Origin: Lytechinus variegatus
Taxonomy: Eukaryota > Echinodermata > Echinoidea > Temnopleuroida > Toxopneustidae
NCBI RefSeq assembly: GCF_018143015.1
Contig: NC_054749.1
Location: forward strand, 30,414,411-30,478,410
DNA length: 64,000 bases
Reading direction: 5' to 3'
A program made the translations under genes and the position numbers. The notes below the pieces were generated by a model. That model searched no databases, was not told the origin of the DNA, and was given only the letters and a program-made list of their open reading frames with translations. Below, piece by piece: positions 44,185-56,430 of the stretch (position 1 is the first letter of the stretch; each line of letters begins with the position of its first letter).

Positions 44185-44995
44185 ACAACAGCTTTGGCAA
44201 CTCTTTTATTTAAATATTGTGTGAAAGAAATGGATGAAGAGAACAATGGTAGGCGTAGCTTAAATTAAGGTTCCCAACGCTATCTACCCTTTGGAAAAAT
44301 TGGTGATGCCGAAAAAATGTCTCTGCCGGGAATTGAACGCGGGCCCCCAGCTTTGAACGCCGGTGCCTTAACCACCACACCACAGAGACGGGTTAGGGGC
44401 TAGGGCGACCCCAATCCGATTGACCGTCAGATAGACAGATTTTCGACACTAAACCAATTCTAATTTCCTTTTTTAGGTGAACATTGGTGAAGGTGGGTTT
44501 TGAACAATGACAAGCCGCCATGCCTCAGCTGAATCAAAGGTATTGCTTTGATACAGTACAGTATGGGAGAAAATTATACAAATGTGCGAAGTCATACATG
44601 TGCAACTGCTTTGGCAACTCTTTTATTTAAATATTGTATGAAAGAAATAGATGAAGAGAACAGTGGTAGGCGTAGCTTAAATTAAGGTTCCCCAGACCTA
44701 TCTTCCCTTTGGAAAAAATGTTCAAAACCCACCTTCACCCGACAAAGGAAATTATAATTGGTTTAGTGTCGAAAATCTGTCTATCTGACGGTCAATCGGA
44801 TCGGGGTCGCTCTAGCCACTAACCCTAGTGGTTAAGGCACCGGCGTTCAAAGCTGGGAGCCCGCGTTCGATTCCCGGCGGGGATATTTTTCGGCATCACC
44901 AATTTTTGCAAAGGGTAGATAGCTCTGGGGAACCTTAATTTAAGCTAAACGCCTACCATTGTTCTCTTCATCCATTTCTTTCACACAATAAATAT
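44185..44995. mobile_element. Inverted pair of tRNA-derived SINEs forming a long palindrome
   Basis: Left arm (about 44216-44510) carries a SINE on the minus strand: tRNA-like head with GTGTGGTGGTTAAGGCAC and box B GCGTTCAATTCCC, flanked by GTCTCTG/CAGAGAC. Right arm (about 44708-44995) carries the same sequence inverted, with GTGGTTAAGGCACCGGCG and GCGTTCGATTCCC. The arms also share GACGGTCAATCGGAT and AAAACCCACCTTCACC. A partial extra copy of the left arm's outer part (GGCAACTCTTTTATTTAAAT onward) lies at 44601-44718, so the locus is inverted and partly duplicated. Confidence 0.75.
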
Positions 44996-45961
44996 ATATA
45001 TATATATAATCATGTATGAATGCAACTGTAAAATATAAAAGTACACGTTTGTGCTATAAAAACAGATCAACATTAACATGATTGAAAAGTTTGTGAATTA
45101 ATCCCTTTTTTCAACGACGAAACACACGGACTGATTATTTCATCTTGAAATTCGATCATTTTATAATAATCATTAGTTAGTCAGATTGACTATTGACAGT
45201 AAACGGTTGCTACATCTTTATTTTTTATGTTTAGGTTTTCTTCACTTTTTTACAGTCCAAGAGAGTTCTTCATTTAAACTGTACACGGTCTTGGTTTAAA
45301 TATCTCTCTGCATCATGTGCATAGAGCAATCTGCCAAGCAGGTCCGTTTGTATAATCAAAATCCTTTGCTTCTCTATAAAGTAAAATCAAATTATTTTTA
45401 TTCTTTTCAAGCTCTGTTCCTCGTTTGAGTAACAATCTTGAAGCTTCCAACTATTGCCTCTTGTATCACCTTGCTTGAATAAAGAGGGGACGTATCTCCA
45501 TCTTTTAATTACATCATGACTGTAAAAAGCCGTTATATTAATCGCATTAAAAGCGGTAATATAGAAATACATTTTTTCAATCGTTTGCATTATCATTGAC
45601 ATTACTATTGTTAATACAAGAGTATATTACTATAGTTTTGTTTGCACTGCTATTATTATCAAACTTATCAAAGTATAAAAGAAAAATCTTGTATGACATC
45701 ATTTATCTGTTGGGTCCTTCGAATAAAATCACCGCGAATCTATTGCTTATCATCCGCATCTGAGATCAAATCGGAAATTTTGGAGCATGAATAGATGATG
45801 GAAAAGGTCAAGGTTTATTTCAACCATTTATTGATTTCCACTTGTTTTTCCAAGTCGGAGATCGATCGATGGTTAACATGTTTTTTAGTCTGTAAAAATC
45901 GAAGTGTCATAATTATACTTTTAATGCACGTCTATCCAGAAAGTTCGACCTTCTTGCAGTT
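44996..45961. other. Spacer with no supported feature
   Basis: AT-rich sequence after a short AT microsatellite (44993-45008). No coding, RNA or repeat feature could be supported. Confidence 0.35.
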
Positions 45962-46150
45962 ATTAAAGGCCAAGTCCACTTCTCCTCGGAAAAGGTATAG
46001 TTGAATAAAAAAGAAAAATCGAACAGACGTAGCCATGAAATTTTCATCAAAAATAGGATGTGAAGCAAAAAAGTTATATGTATTTAATTTGTCGTAATTC
46101 TTTTCACAAATCAGTGATACATACATTGTTGGCGATCCAGCTATATTCAT
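45962..46150. mobile_element. Long-TIR foldback element, family A, left half only
   Basis: TTAAAGGCCAAGTCCACTTC starts it, followed by AAATTTTCATCAAAAATAGG and CACAAATCAGTGATACATAC, matching the left arm of family A. Similarity ends near 46150 with no right arm, so it is truncated. Confidence 0.6.
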
Positions 46151-46585
46151 AGAAGGACTACGAGATGTTTCGAATGCATTCTATATACGAATAAAAAAAG
46201 ACCTTTTTCCTTTGCTCCCCCTCACATGTTAGAGATAGTCTGCAGGCACAGACCCTGATTGAAACTTTGATCAACAAGTGTGTCTCCACGCAAAGACTAG
46301 CATATACAAACTTGCTGTTTCAATACAGGAGCGAGAGGGCGCCTTCAGTACACAAGGCATGAGTAGGCTGCAATTCAGACCCTTACTCGAGTAAAGGGTT
46401 TGCACAGCAGACTATGTTAGAGATGGGTGGGCATTGATCCCTGTCTATTGCTGTTGTCATTTCCCCATAATTGAGTTGATTAGCTAGTGAATGTGATGAA
46501 TAGACAATAAGAATGTGTTTTGATATTTTCCCCCAATATTCTTAAATCACTCTTCTCACAATAAATGTCGTTATATTGGTTACAC

Positions 46586-46922
46586 TTCGTAATTCCGAAG
46601 GTTCGTAATTCCAAAACACGTAAATTGCCTATACCTCGATATTCGTTAATCCGAAAACGTAAAAGGGTTCGTTAATCCGAACATTTGTGGCGTTATTCCG
46701 AAGGTTCGATAATCCGAAAACGAAATAAGGTTCGATGTTCCGAAGGTTCGTTAATCCGATAACGTAATAAGGGTCGTTAAACATTTCGTTTTCGAACTAA
46801 CTAACCTTCGGAATTACGAACCTCATTTCGTTTTCGGACTAACGAATCTTCGGAAACACGAAACTCCTGAATAACGAACCTTCGGAATATCCTAACCTTC
46901 GGAATAACGAAGCTTCGGAATT
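46586..46922. repeat. Foldback of TTCGTTAATCCGAA-type motif repeats
   Basis: The left half repeats TTCGTAATTCCGAAGG, TTCGTTAATCCGAAAACG and similar words. From about 46790 the same words appear inverted (AACCTTCGGAATTACGAACC). The whole can fold into a large imperfect hairpin. The design parallels the GTCTA foldback at 23470-23878 but the motif differs. Confidence 0.75.
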
Positions 46923-49770
46923 TATGCGGTTATGTTTATAGCAGCTATACCAGATTCCACCAAATTTACATCTGTTCCGATTTTTTTTTAACATATACTT
47001 TAATCTTGCCCCCCTCTCTCTCTTTCTTGGTGTCTTCATTCCTTCCTATTGTACACCTGAAGATGTTATAAAATAACTTCGTCCCCTTATAGCTTAGCCG
47101 AACTGACCACAACGAGTGGATAAACATGTTTCATTCCTTTTTTTTTAGGTTAACGTCAAACAGAATTACATTATTTCTCTCAGTCATTCACTTTATTTGT
47201 TTGCAAAAAATGTTACCATAGCGACTATCATATTTCCATCATACATGAAGAGAAAATACGTTTCCCAATTGAATTTTTACGAAGTAATTGAACGTTACCA
47301 TAGCAACAATTTAATTTCTGCCGCATTTATTGCTTAAACTATATATTTTGTAATACTTGGTGTGAATCTATAAAACAGGATTCGTAGAACTGTCAAAATT
47401 TGCGCATTTCTACCTTCTTTTTTGTTATCTTAGAATGGATGTAAGGGACCAAAAATTTCGGGTTATCATCGACATATGAAATTTTCCCATATCCAACTAA
47501 TTATATAAAATATTACCGATGCTTTTAATTCATAATAATGAAATCATTGCCGAGAGAGGTGGAATGAATATCTTCATGTGTATATTTCATTCTTTTCGCA
47601 AAGAATCAATGGTTCAAAAAAAGGCCACTGCATGCACTCATCAACAAATTGGAATGTTGACAGTCCAGCTTCATTTAAAGAAATGAATCTTTGAAAAAAC
47701 CTTCAGAAAGGATTGAGTTTCAACAAAAATAATTGGTTACAACATAACGGCGCTGAGAGAGCAGTGGATTTACACTTTCTCATAATGCTTTCCATGCACT
47801 ATATTTCAGGGCTTACAACCAACCAGATCCTCTCGTTTCCATCATGGGTTTTCTAATTCAATCTTCTTCCGCGAGACGAGAGCCTAGGGTTCTAAAACTA
47901 ATAACATTATGATTGTTTCAGGAGAGGAGGAGGGGGTGGGTGCAGCGCAGGAATCGAATTACCGAATGAAAAAAAATTTCTTAAAAATTATAAACAAAAC
48001 TCATTCCTAACTGTAGTTATTTAATTCCTGATTGATACATACACGTATCCTTATCATAATACTTGTATAATGTATGACCAATATTGGAGGAGAGCAAAAC
48101 GAAGGTCCATTTCATTGGACTAACAAATTGAGGAATTTAAGTTGAATGATTGAAAATTAAAATTGAAATTGGAAAAGAAAGTGAAAATCAAAATTAAATG
48201 AAAATGAAAATAGAATGGAAATGAAATGAAAATGAAATTGCAACTGACAAAGCACCTTTAGTATCTAAAACAGGGGCGGTGATTTTATTTTCATTGCCGA
48301 GGATTTGTACCCCAGTCGTACCGTCTAAACCGTTAATATCAAACTGAACAAATCAATGAGACTTTTTCAAATGACATACTATAGGACTATTGAAGACGTT
48401 TTCTTTGGTGTAACCGTATACCATGAAATTGAAAAGAGTTGTATCATGGTTGTACGGAATCCGGAAGGTGACTCACGAATGTTCCCTGACTTACATCGAC
48501 TTATCGATTTGATCTTAGAAAATAAATCAATATTATAGTTATCTATGATTAAATGTAATATTAAAAGTAATCAGGAAGCACGAATGTTTACTTAGCAACT
48601 AACTTTCTACAAATATATTCTAGATTCACTTTATTTTTCAACAAAATCAATGCAACTTTCCACAACCATTAATGAAACAATTCCTCCCCTAGTGTGAATA
48701 CGAAAAGCGTGTTGGAAAATTTGTCAATCATAGAAATGAAATGTTCAATTTTCATAATCTTGAAACATTGGGGATTGGCAAAAAGAGAGAATATCCTGAA
48801 GGGAAACTGCGATGATTGATAACCAACACTTCGATGCCTAAAGTCAGTTAGATAATTTGTCAAGAATACATCTCCCCGTGAGAAAAACGATAAGAAAAAC
48901 GATAAGCACACATTATCATACAACCAAAGCGAGAAAATACAAACAAACAATAACTATATAGTTTGAGTCAAATAGACTTGACAAGTTAGGCCTACATCTG
49001 CGTCTAATCAACCGACTAAGCTTATTTTTTTATGATTTTGTATTAATTAAGTAACCTCATTAGATTTAAGGAAGTAAAGTCCGATGTAGCATCCCTTACA
49101 TTAGTGAACGTGTTGATTCAAGGAGACGTGTCAAAAGTCTTGCAATGTAAACGTCCATGCATGGCACATGCAAGATAATATGTATTTAGTTCAAGAGGGG
49201 AAAGGGGGTGCAGATAATGAGCACTGATTGTGATTGGATGGTCGCTGAGCGGAATTCAACTAAAAAAGGAGAGCGAGAGGAAAGACTCGCAGAAAATCCA
49301 CTTGGGCAAAAATTTGATATACATAATTCGAATACACAGGACAAATTTGTCACTTTTATATAATTGTGATATTTGTGGGATAATACTAGGAATATTTTAA
49401 AGCTTCTTCATTTTACATCTGGAGTTTGGAAAATTTTGAAATTGTTGATATAGCGTAAGAGTATTCCTGTATGATTAATAACTATGTAGGCAATGTAACT
49501 ATACTCACTATTTTTCCTACTCACAAAATATAGTAATGAGTTTTGCATTGGGCAATGAATTTGACTATAGATTTCAAGCTTGCCTCCAACTCTCCATTCC
49601 ATTCAATCATTAGAAAGCAGCAAACTTCTAAGAAAAGGACCCCATTATAAACCTCTCGAAAGAGGAGAATGGGCGTTGGCCATTTTTTTTTTTGGGGGGG
49701 TTAAGTGTGTCTGACATAAGCTTTATGGATCGACCATTATCAACCTCTAGTTCAGTGAGGAAATGGTAAC
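46923..49770. other. Spacer; GAAAAT-rich patch
   Basis: About 48140-48245 is a degenerate (GAAAAT)n/(GAAATT)n stretch. A G-run lies at 49693-49699. Short frames (for example 48356-48538) have no recognisable domain. No gene supported. Confidence 0.35.
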
Positions 49771-49990
49771 GGTCAGTAGCGTATATAGTGAAGCAAATAT
49801 TTTAAGGGGCCAAATATGGCAGAGAATTTTCACTGTTTTCATACAAAAATAATAATTTTGTTATAGATTTTCACCTAATATTCAGAAAATAATTTCATAT
49901 TTCACCCTTTTCTTTTCCTTTCCTATATCTTTTTGATGTTTCTTTCCTTGGTCTTGAAACATACTGTGGGACCGAAGCCCCAAATCATGC
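49771..49990. mobile_element. CAGTGGCGTA-type element, decayed copy
   Basis: It begins GTCAGTAGCGTATATAG and holds, in reverse orientation to the 21299 copy, ATTTCATATTTCACCCTTTT and pyrimidine-rich sequence, then CTTGGTCTTG. The right end is unclear. Confidence 0.4.
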
Positions 49991-51553
49991 CCGCCATCTA
50001 TACGCAAATGGTATATCGGCAATAACAAATTAGGGCGGAGGACGAAATGGACGACGCGAGGTGTTTTGAAAGGGGCCATCGACAAGTTAAAGGGGAATTA
50101 TTTTTCCTCTTCGCAAATGTCCTTCATCATTCTTCACTTTTATTTTGACTGCTTGAAAGTATAAAGGTGCTCGCCCCTTCCTTCCCCCGTAGCGACGATA
50201 AAAAGTATTTTTGTTACGGTGATAAATGTCGAAAGTTCTCTTTGTGATATAATAATAGAGAGATAATTGTGAATTATCATGGCAATCCCATATATATTGA
50301 AAGTTGATTAATCTTGTTTTTCTCGAAAAAGATGTTTGTCCTAAACAGATCAATACAAAATGTCCAGACGGTCATCACTTTGCGTTTCTGTATAAAAAAT
50401 CAGTTGTTGATATGAAAATCCTTCCATTAGGGAAATCTTGCAGATTAGAAATGGTCATAGGTCCAAATGGAAAAAATAAGACACAATATCAGATGGAAAT
50501 TCCTATTTATTTCAGGAAAGTAATTTTAATTTTCTGGAATTCAACCTGTTCAAGCAATACTTTGAAAGGTCAAATTCGCCCACGAGCGGGTGAGTACAAA
50601 ACAGCTCATTGATTATCATTTTATTTTTAAAATCACAGAATTGTGCGTCATGAATGGAAGTTTTGTTCCAATTTGGTATTATCTCTATATGATATTTAAC
50701 GTAATCTTAGTCTCACCGTCTTCTGCCATAAGCATGCCTATCTATAGGCTACAGTTCTTCCTAGAAACTAAACCAGCCAATCATTTTTGCTTTATTCTAC
50801 CAGTATACCGTGCCAATATGGGTACCCATTTAAAGCCAAGTTATAGCTGACTTGTTTTGAAAATTTTCAAATTTCACAACCAATATGATATACATCGAAT
50901 AAATGATTAACAAATAAAGTTACATTCTATTTAGAAATTTATTGGACAATTTGCAAGTTTATATGAAAGTTTTCACACAATATTGCAATAGCACATGTCT
51001 CAGGATGAGTAACTGTTACCTCATAGAACAGAATGTTTTGATTGGTATTTGAATTAAGTCATTTTTTTCTCACTATGTTATCCAATGTCTCCTGTTCATC
51101 TAGGTATGAGGATATGCCACGTTAAGATATTCCCAATGATTGGGCTAAACATACATGATAATTGTTTGATTGTCCATGAACTATTTCATGAAGTAATTAG
51201 CAATAATTATTAAAGACATGTTTGATAATCGAATTGAAATTTTAATTCAAATTTAGCCTTTTCTCATTTGCTTAATTTTCAAACAGCGAAAGAACAGAAG
51301 ATCAATAACGCAAAAAACAAGAAAAAAACCCGAATAATAATCATTACAGTGATAAACACATCATGGTTCTACCGGTGAAAATATTGATTACAGACATGAT
51401 GACTATTTTTAAACTTTGTGCGATATTCTCGATTACTATTTGTTCATAGGAAATTTTGTAGGAATGTAAAGCAGCTTTCCCATACAGCGACAAATCAGTT
51501 CTTCAATTTCACAACTATTTTGTTTCAAAATTATAATTGCTTGAAGTAGAATC
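49991..51553. other. Spacer with no supported feature
   Basis: Open frames at about 50304-50612 and 50590-50850 show neither a domain nor codon bias unlike the surroundings. Nothing is supported. Confidence 0.3.
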
Positions 51554-51839
51554 ATGGGCGGAAATTCCAGGGGGACAGAAACAAAAATTGTAGGGGGACA
51601 CAATATCAAATGTCCCCCTCACTATTTTTGTTCACATCTTTTACAATCGAATTGATACATGTATTTGGACTAAATTACCTTACATGTTGGGTGACAACGC
51701 CCCCTTTTTTTCTGCTTGAGAATTTTTTTGGGTAAAAATGACCTTACATTTTGGGTGATAACCTTTATTTCTTTCTTTTTTTGCATGTCAAATTTTCCAG
51801 CCCCTGGTCCCCTACCTTTGGGGAAAGATTTCCGCCCAT
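51554..51839. mobile_element. MITE-like element (ATGGGCGGAAAT ends)
   Basis: A perfect 12-bp terminal inverted repeat, ATGGGCGGAAAT and ATTTCCGCCCAT, bounds 286 bp. Inside, CCAGGGGGACA and GGGGGACACAATAT, GTCCCCCTC, and two ACCTTACATNTTGGGTGA words appear. Noncoding. Confidence 0.6.
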
Positions 51840-51889
51840 TTTGTAAAGTAAATGCCGAAAGGTATGGTATTTATTAAACCCACAGATAT

Positions 51890-52020
51890 CGAACTATTAT
51901 CATCATCGCCATCATCATCATCAACACCACCATAATCATCCCCATTGTCATCAGCACAACTATAATCACAAACATTATTATGACCACCGCCATCATCATC
52001 ATCATCATTATCATTTCCCC
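51890..52020. repeat. (ATC)n trinucleotide-rich tract
   Basis: ATC/ATT/ACC triplets dominate. The minus-strand frame here is an Asp-rich artefact of the repeat. Confidence 0.8.
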
Positions 52021-54079
52021 TATTCATTCCTGTCTCCATCCCACTACAACCGCTAGCATCACGATTAGGAGAAATAGTAGCAGTATTTGTAGTATTAAAA
52101 ATAGTAGTTTGAGTATAATAATCGTTTTAATTGATAACAAACATATGTGGTTTTGCTAACCACATTCTACTCCTATATAGCATCACACGTACAGACCCTT
52201 TTTCATCAACAACGCATTCCGGCCTATAACAACAATACACATCCATATTAATGGTAATTGACTTTTCAAATTAAAAAAACTTGAATGTCAGACAGAATAA
52301 ATATATTTATTTCTTACCCGCACGATAGTGGGCCACTCAGTTGATATCCGTTATGTTCCACCGTTTTAATTCATTTTGTTAAGCCGGTGAGATGCGATGC
52401 GCTGATGTCTTGTTGATACCCCCTCCGCAACTCGGATGCAAATAAAATGAATGAGCATTTCCTGTCTCAACAACGTCAGCGTGCGTGCTGCGGAGGAGAG
52501 GAAAGAGGCTTGAGGAAAGAAGTGAAGGAGAGAAAAGGATTAGGAGGAGGAGGAGGATGTGATGGATGGATGAAGATGAGGATGGAGCGGGTTCATCGAG
52601 AAGATGTACCCGATGGATGCAGAAGAAACAGCAATATGGTATCGAATTTCGTCTCATCGTGGTATACGTGCGCCCCCCCCCATTTCCCACCTCCTTTGCC
52701 TGCACTGCTTAATCGGTTTAACTGTTGGATAAAACAATATTATTTTCTTGCAAGGAGATATTCTATTTGGTATATGCTTCTAACTTTTTTTTATATATTA
52801 AAGCAATTAAGACGAACCATACCTTCGAAAGTAACTGGTGAAATTGAATATGTAACAACGGCTTATTGTGATAATAAATAAATAAAATGAGGCAAAGAAA
52901 ACGCATACTCTTTATTAACATTGACATCCTGTCCATCCCCCCCCCCAAAAAAAAAAAGGGTATCCACATACAATAGTAATACAAAATCTGCTTGCCTTTA
53001 GTAAACATTATGGTTCCAATACAGCAAAATTGAAAAAGGAAGGGAGATAATCATATGACAGATTGTTGTACACTGATTTCAACTATGTCTCTCTCTCTCT
53101 CTCCCTTTCAATTTGCTCCATCCACACAAGGCAAAACATATATAAAACTTTAAATGCAGAAACGCTATTTTTACAAGGAGAGGTTTGTTCATCGAAACTA
53201 TATCTGTGTTATCGTTTTTTTAATCAATATATAGCACAGGAAAGAAAAGAAACTGTGGACAAGGGGTGCATGGGGGTGGGGGCTAAGCTATAGCTTGACT
53301 TTCCAATTTGCTTTCACTTAAGTTTTTCTGGTAATCATTTTCAACTAAACCATATAGCTCATTGCAGCATAATACATATCTCGTAGTAGATGAAGTACTT
53401 TCTCCTGTTGGTCCTGTTTTCTGTCTTGGTGATGTCACCACACCTCTCATTTCACTACCCTCCTACTGCAGTGACGTCTAGAGGCTATAAACTTTGAGGA
53501 AAGCGATTTAAAATTCGTCAGCAACTAATCAATTGTGTATAGTGATTCAAAATTCAAATTCACATTCGATTTATTACCAAGAGACATTACATATTGTAAA
53601 TAGTTGCATACAGTCATGCAAATTAACGAAAAAAGAAATTCACAAACATGGAATATTTTTTGTAGATAATTTATAATACTAGGTAGATAAAAAAAAAATA
53701 ATGAGTCACTGTGGAACTGGGAGGAGGGATTCACCGTCAATACATATCTGGTGTAATAATGTAAGCCTCCAACCAAAGAGAGAAAGGGGGAGGGGGAGAG
53801 ATAGATGTAAAATCAACTAGATATCACAGTAAATTCGATTATTTTTTAAAAGGATGTATGTATAGAAAATATATACCTTACAAATATTCAAATTAAAATT
53901 CTCTACTGTGAACAATTATAGGAGCAGCGTTATTATAGTACGCCCCCTGTCAAGTATTTATAATCAAGGATCTGATTTGATCCATGCATGTTTGATGTTA
54001 TGTGTGAGAATTTTAAAAAAATATCTTAATTGCTCTTTATTAAAAAAAAGTCCATAAACTGTCAATTATTTTGAGATCA
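52021..54079. other. Spacer; purine-rich patch and poly-C runs
   Basis: About 52485-52600 is GA/GGA rich. Poly-C runs lie near 52671 and 52938. A CT-repeat lies at about 53089-53103. No coding exon supported. Confidence 0.35.
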
Positions 54080-55900
54080 AAATATCAAAAATTTCAGCTC
54101 GCGCTTCAGGCTCGCATCAATAAATTATTATCCTGATCACTGCATGGTACCCCAAATGCTTAGAATATCAAGCTTTGAGGTCAGAATATAACTAAATTTC
54201 AGCCAGTGGCGTAGCTATACGGGGGGCGGGTCTTTGGGCACGTGCCCCCTGAGATTTGGTGTGCCCCCCAGGTGCCCCCCTGAAAAAAATGGCGCAGCAA
54301 AAACAAAGTAAAAGAAGAAAAGAAAAAAAAGAAAAAGGAGAAAGACAGAAGGGGAAAGAAGAGGAGGAAGACGAGTGAATAAAATAATGTAAGGGAAAGA
54401 CTTGCAAAGCCCCCAAATATTTTATGTTATATAGGCCTATATAGAATTTTCGCTTGAGCTTCGCGCCCGAATTGCCTGTTCGATGAAATTTACATCTTGC
54501 TCAATAGGCTGATATGGAGCTTAAAATATCAAGTTTTCAAGTCAATATATATACAAAACATATTTCGGCTCGGACATCGAGCTTTCATTATGTTTTTTTC
54601 ATTTACAAATTTAAGTGCTCTGTGAAATGTCCGTTTTATGGTCTACATAAATTATCAACATTTTAAGCTCACGCTGCGCATTATTTGATTTGCCAAGTTC
54701 CTATTGTTTTCGTGTATTTCATAAAGTTTTCAAAATATCCATTTTCAGATGTGATTGTCCCACGTAGGCCCATAAGTTAGCGCTGCGCGCTCGCATTTTG
54801 ATTGGTATATAGGTACTCTATAAAACTTCTATAACCAAACAAGCTCTCCTGTTCATTACATTTTGTTTTAAAAAGTCAGTACGGGATTTGCGCTCGATTG
54901 CATTACTTTGTTAAAGATGTATTAACTATTGTAATGCGTTTTCATAATTACAAAATGCTTAAAATTTCCAGTTTTCAATCCTTAAATACAACAACTTCCA
55001 CGCTGTCATTACGCAGATTAAAGTAATAATTTTCATGAATCCTAATTACCAAATTGTTTTTTTTTTTTCAGAATGGAATATCGACAAGCTTAGGAATAAT
55101 AGGAAGATACTCATCATTTCCATATGATGACAAAATGTCCCTACAATTTCAATTCAATTCAATGTGCCGGTCCTTTGTTAAAGTAATAACAACAATATCA
55201 CTGAGCTCGCATCCTTCATTAAGTCTGATCCACTTCGTAAATTTCCTACAAAGTGCTTGAAATAGTGTTTAAATTGACCTTTTTCAGATCGGAATATCAA
55301 ATTCAGCTTATTGCGCTTGCATTATGATCTTCATTGATTAAAGAAATGTATTCAGAATCTCACTATATAGCTGCGTGTTCTTTCTTTAGATTGAATTATC
55401 CAGTTTCAGATCAGAATATTGATAATTGTCTGCTCGCATTATTAATGATTCCCAATTAACCATATCCTATTCAAGATTTACAAAATATGAATAGAGTGTC
55501 CTGCTTTTAGGTCTAAAATCTCAATTTTCTTCCGCTCGCGCTCGCTTCAATTGTTTAGTTACATACCTATCCCATTTATGATTACAAAAAGTGCTTAAAA
55601 TGACAATTTTTTTTAGGTCGGAATTCCAAAAAAAAATTGCTCACGCTTTGCGCTCCCATCATCAAATGTACCGTCTCCGTGGGTATCTGTAAACAGTCCT
55701 GATCAGCCCTTTATTTCGATCATAAAAATTTCTGCTCGCGCTTGGCGTTCACACTTCATAGTAATTATCAAGTTACATGTGCATCTTGTTCAGTATCATA
55801 AACATTGTCCAGAATGTTACAATTTTCAGGACAAAATACATGAAAGTTTTTTAAAAATTCGCTCGCGCTTCGCGCACGCACTTTTTAATTTTTTTTTTAT
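54080..55900 (+). mobile_element. Composite element: CAGTGGCGTAGCTA head plus diverged GCTCGCGCTTCGCGC units
   Basis: A head CCAGTGGCGTAGCTATACGG (about 54202) is followed by GGGCACGTGCCCCC blocks and a purine-rich tract (about 54305-54400). Many diverged units follow with cores such as CGCTTGAGCTTCGCGC, GCTCGCGCTTGGCG and GCTCGCGCTTCGCGC. Linkers repeat TTTCAGATCNGAATAT-like and GCTTAAAATNNCAATTTT-like words. One unit (about 54095) lies before the head, so two elements may abut. Orientation is opposite to 13530-14677. Confidence 0.6.
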
Positions 55901-56430
55901 AGGGTTTATGATATATTTCATATTTATGTTGTTTTATAAGTCAGAATAAAGCTATAGAAGTGACTGATCGGGGAAATATATGTGACGATAATTTCGGGCC
56001 CCATCCCCTATCTTCTTCTTCTGTAAACCCTGTCCTGTTTCACCTTGAATATGAGCATGAAGTTGTATGTTTGACACTGACGCTGCACAATATGAACGAC
56101 AACTCGAAAACTCTAGATCTATGTATCAGCTTCTTCGCCCTACATGTGCTTAATGCAAATTTCACAAACATAAACACAGATACCGCGTAAGTGTACGTAA
56201 AGACATTATATTTTCGGCGATGTCGTTTTCTCATTGTCTACAGTGTCACATAAAATTCTCAAATTACAGTGACCTGAGCGGTTGTTGAAAGTGAGTCGAC
56301 AATTTCCCCCTTTTTGGGCATACGATCGCACGTCATACTTCGGAATGTGTGAGAGACAGTGATTCATTCTTGATTGAGGCGGAGACAGAACTGATCTATT
56401 TTCACTGCTTTTACTAGTAATTCAGGAGAT

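Noticed and set aside
51812-52039. Asp/Gly-rich 75-residue minus-strand frame
   Set aside because: It is an artefact of an (ATC)n simple repeat.
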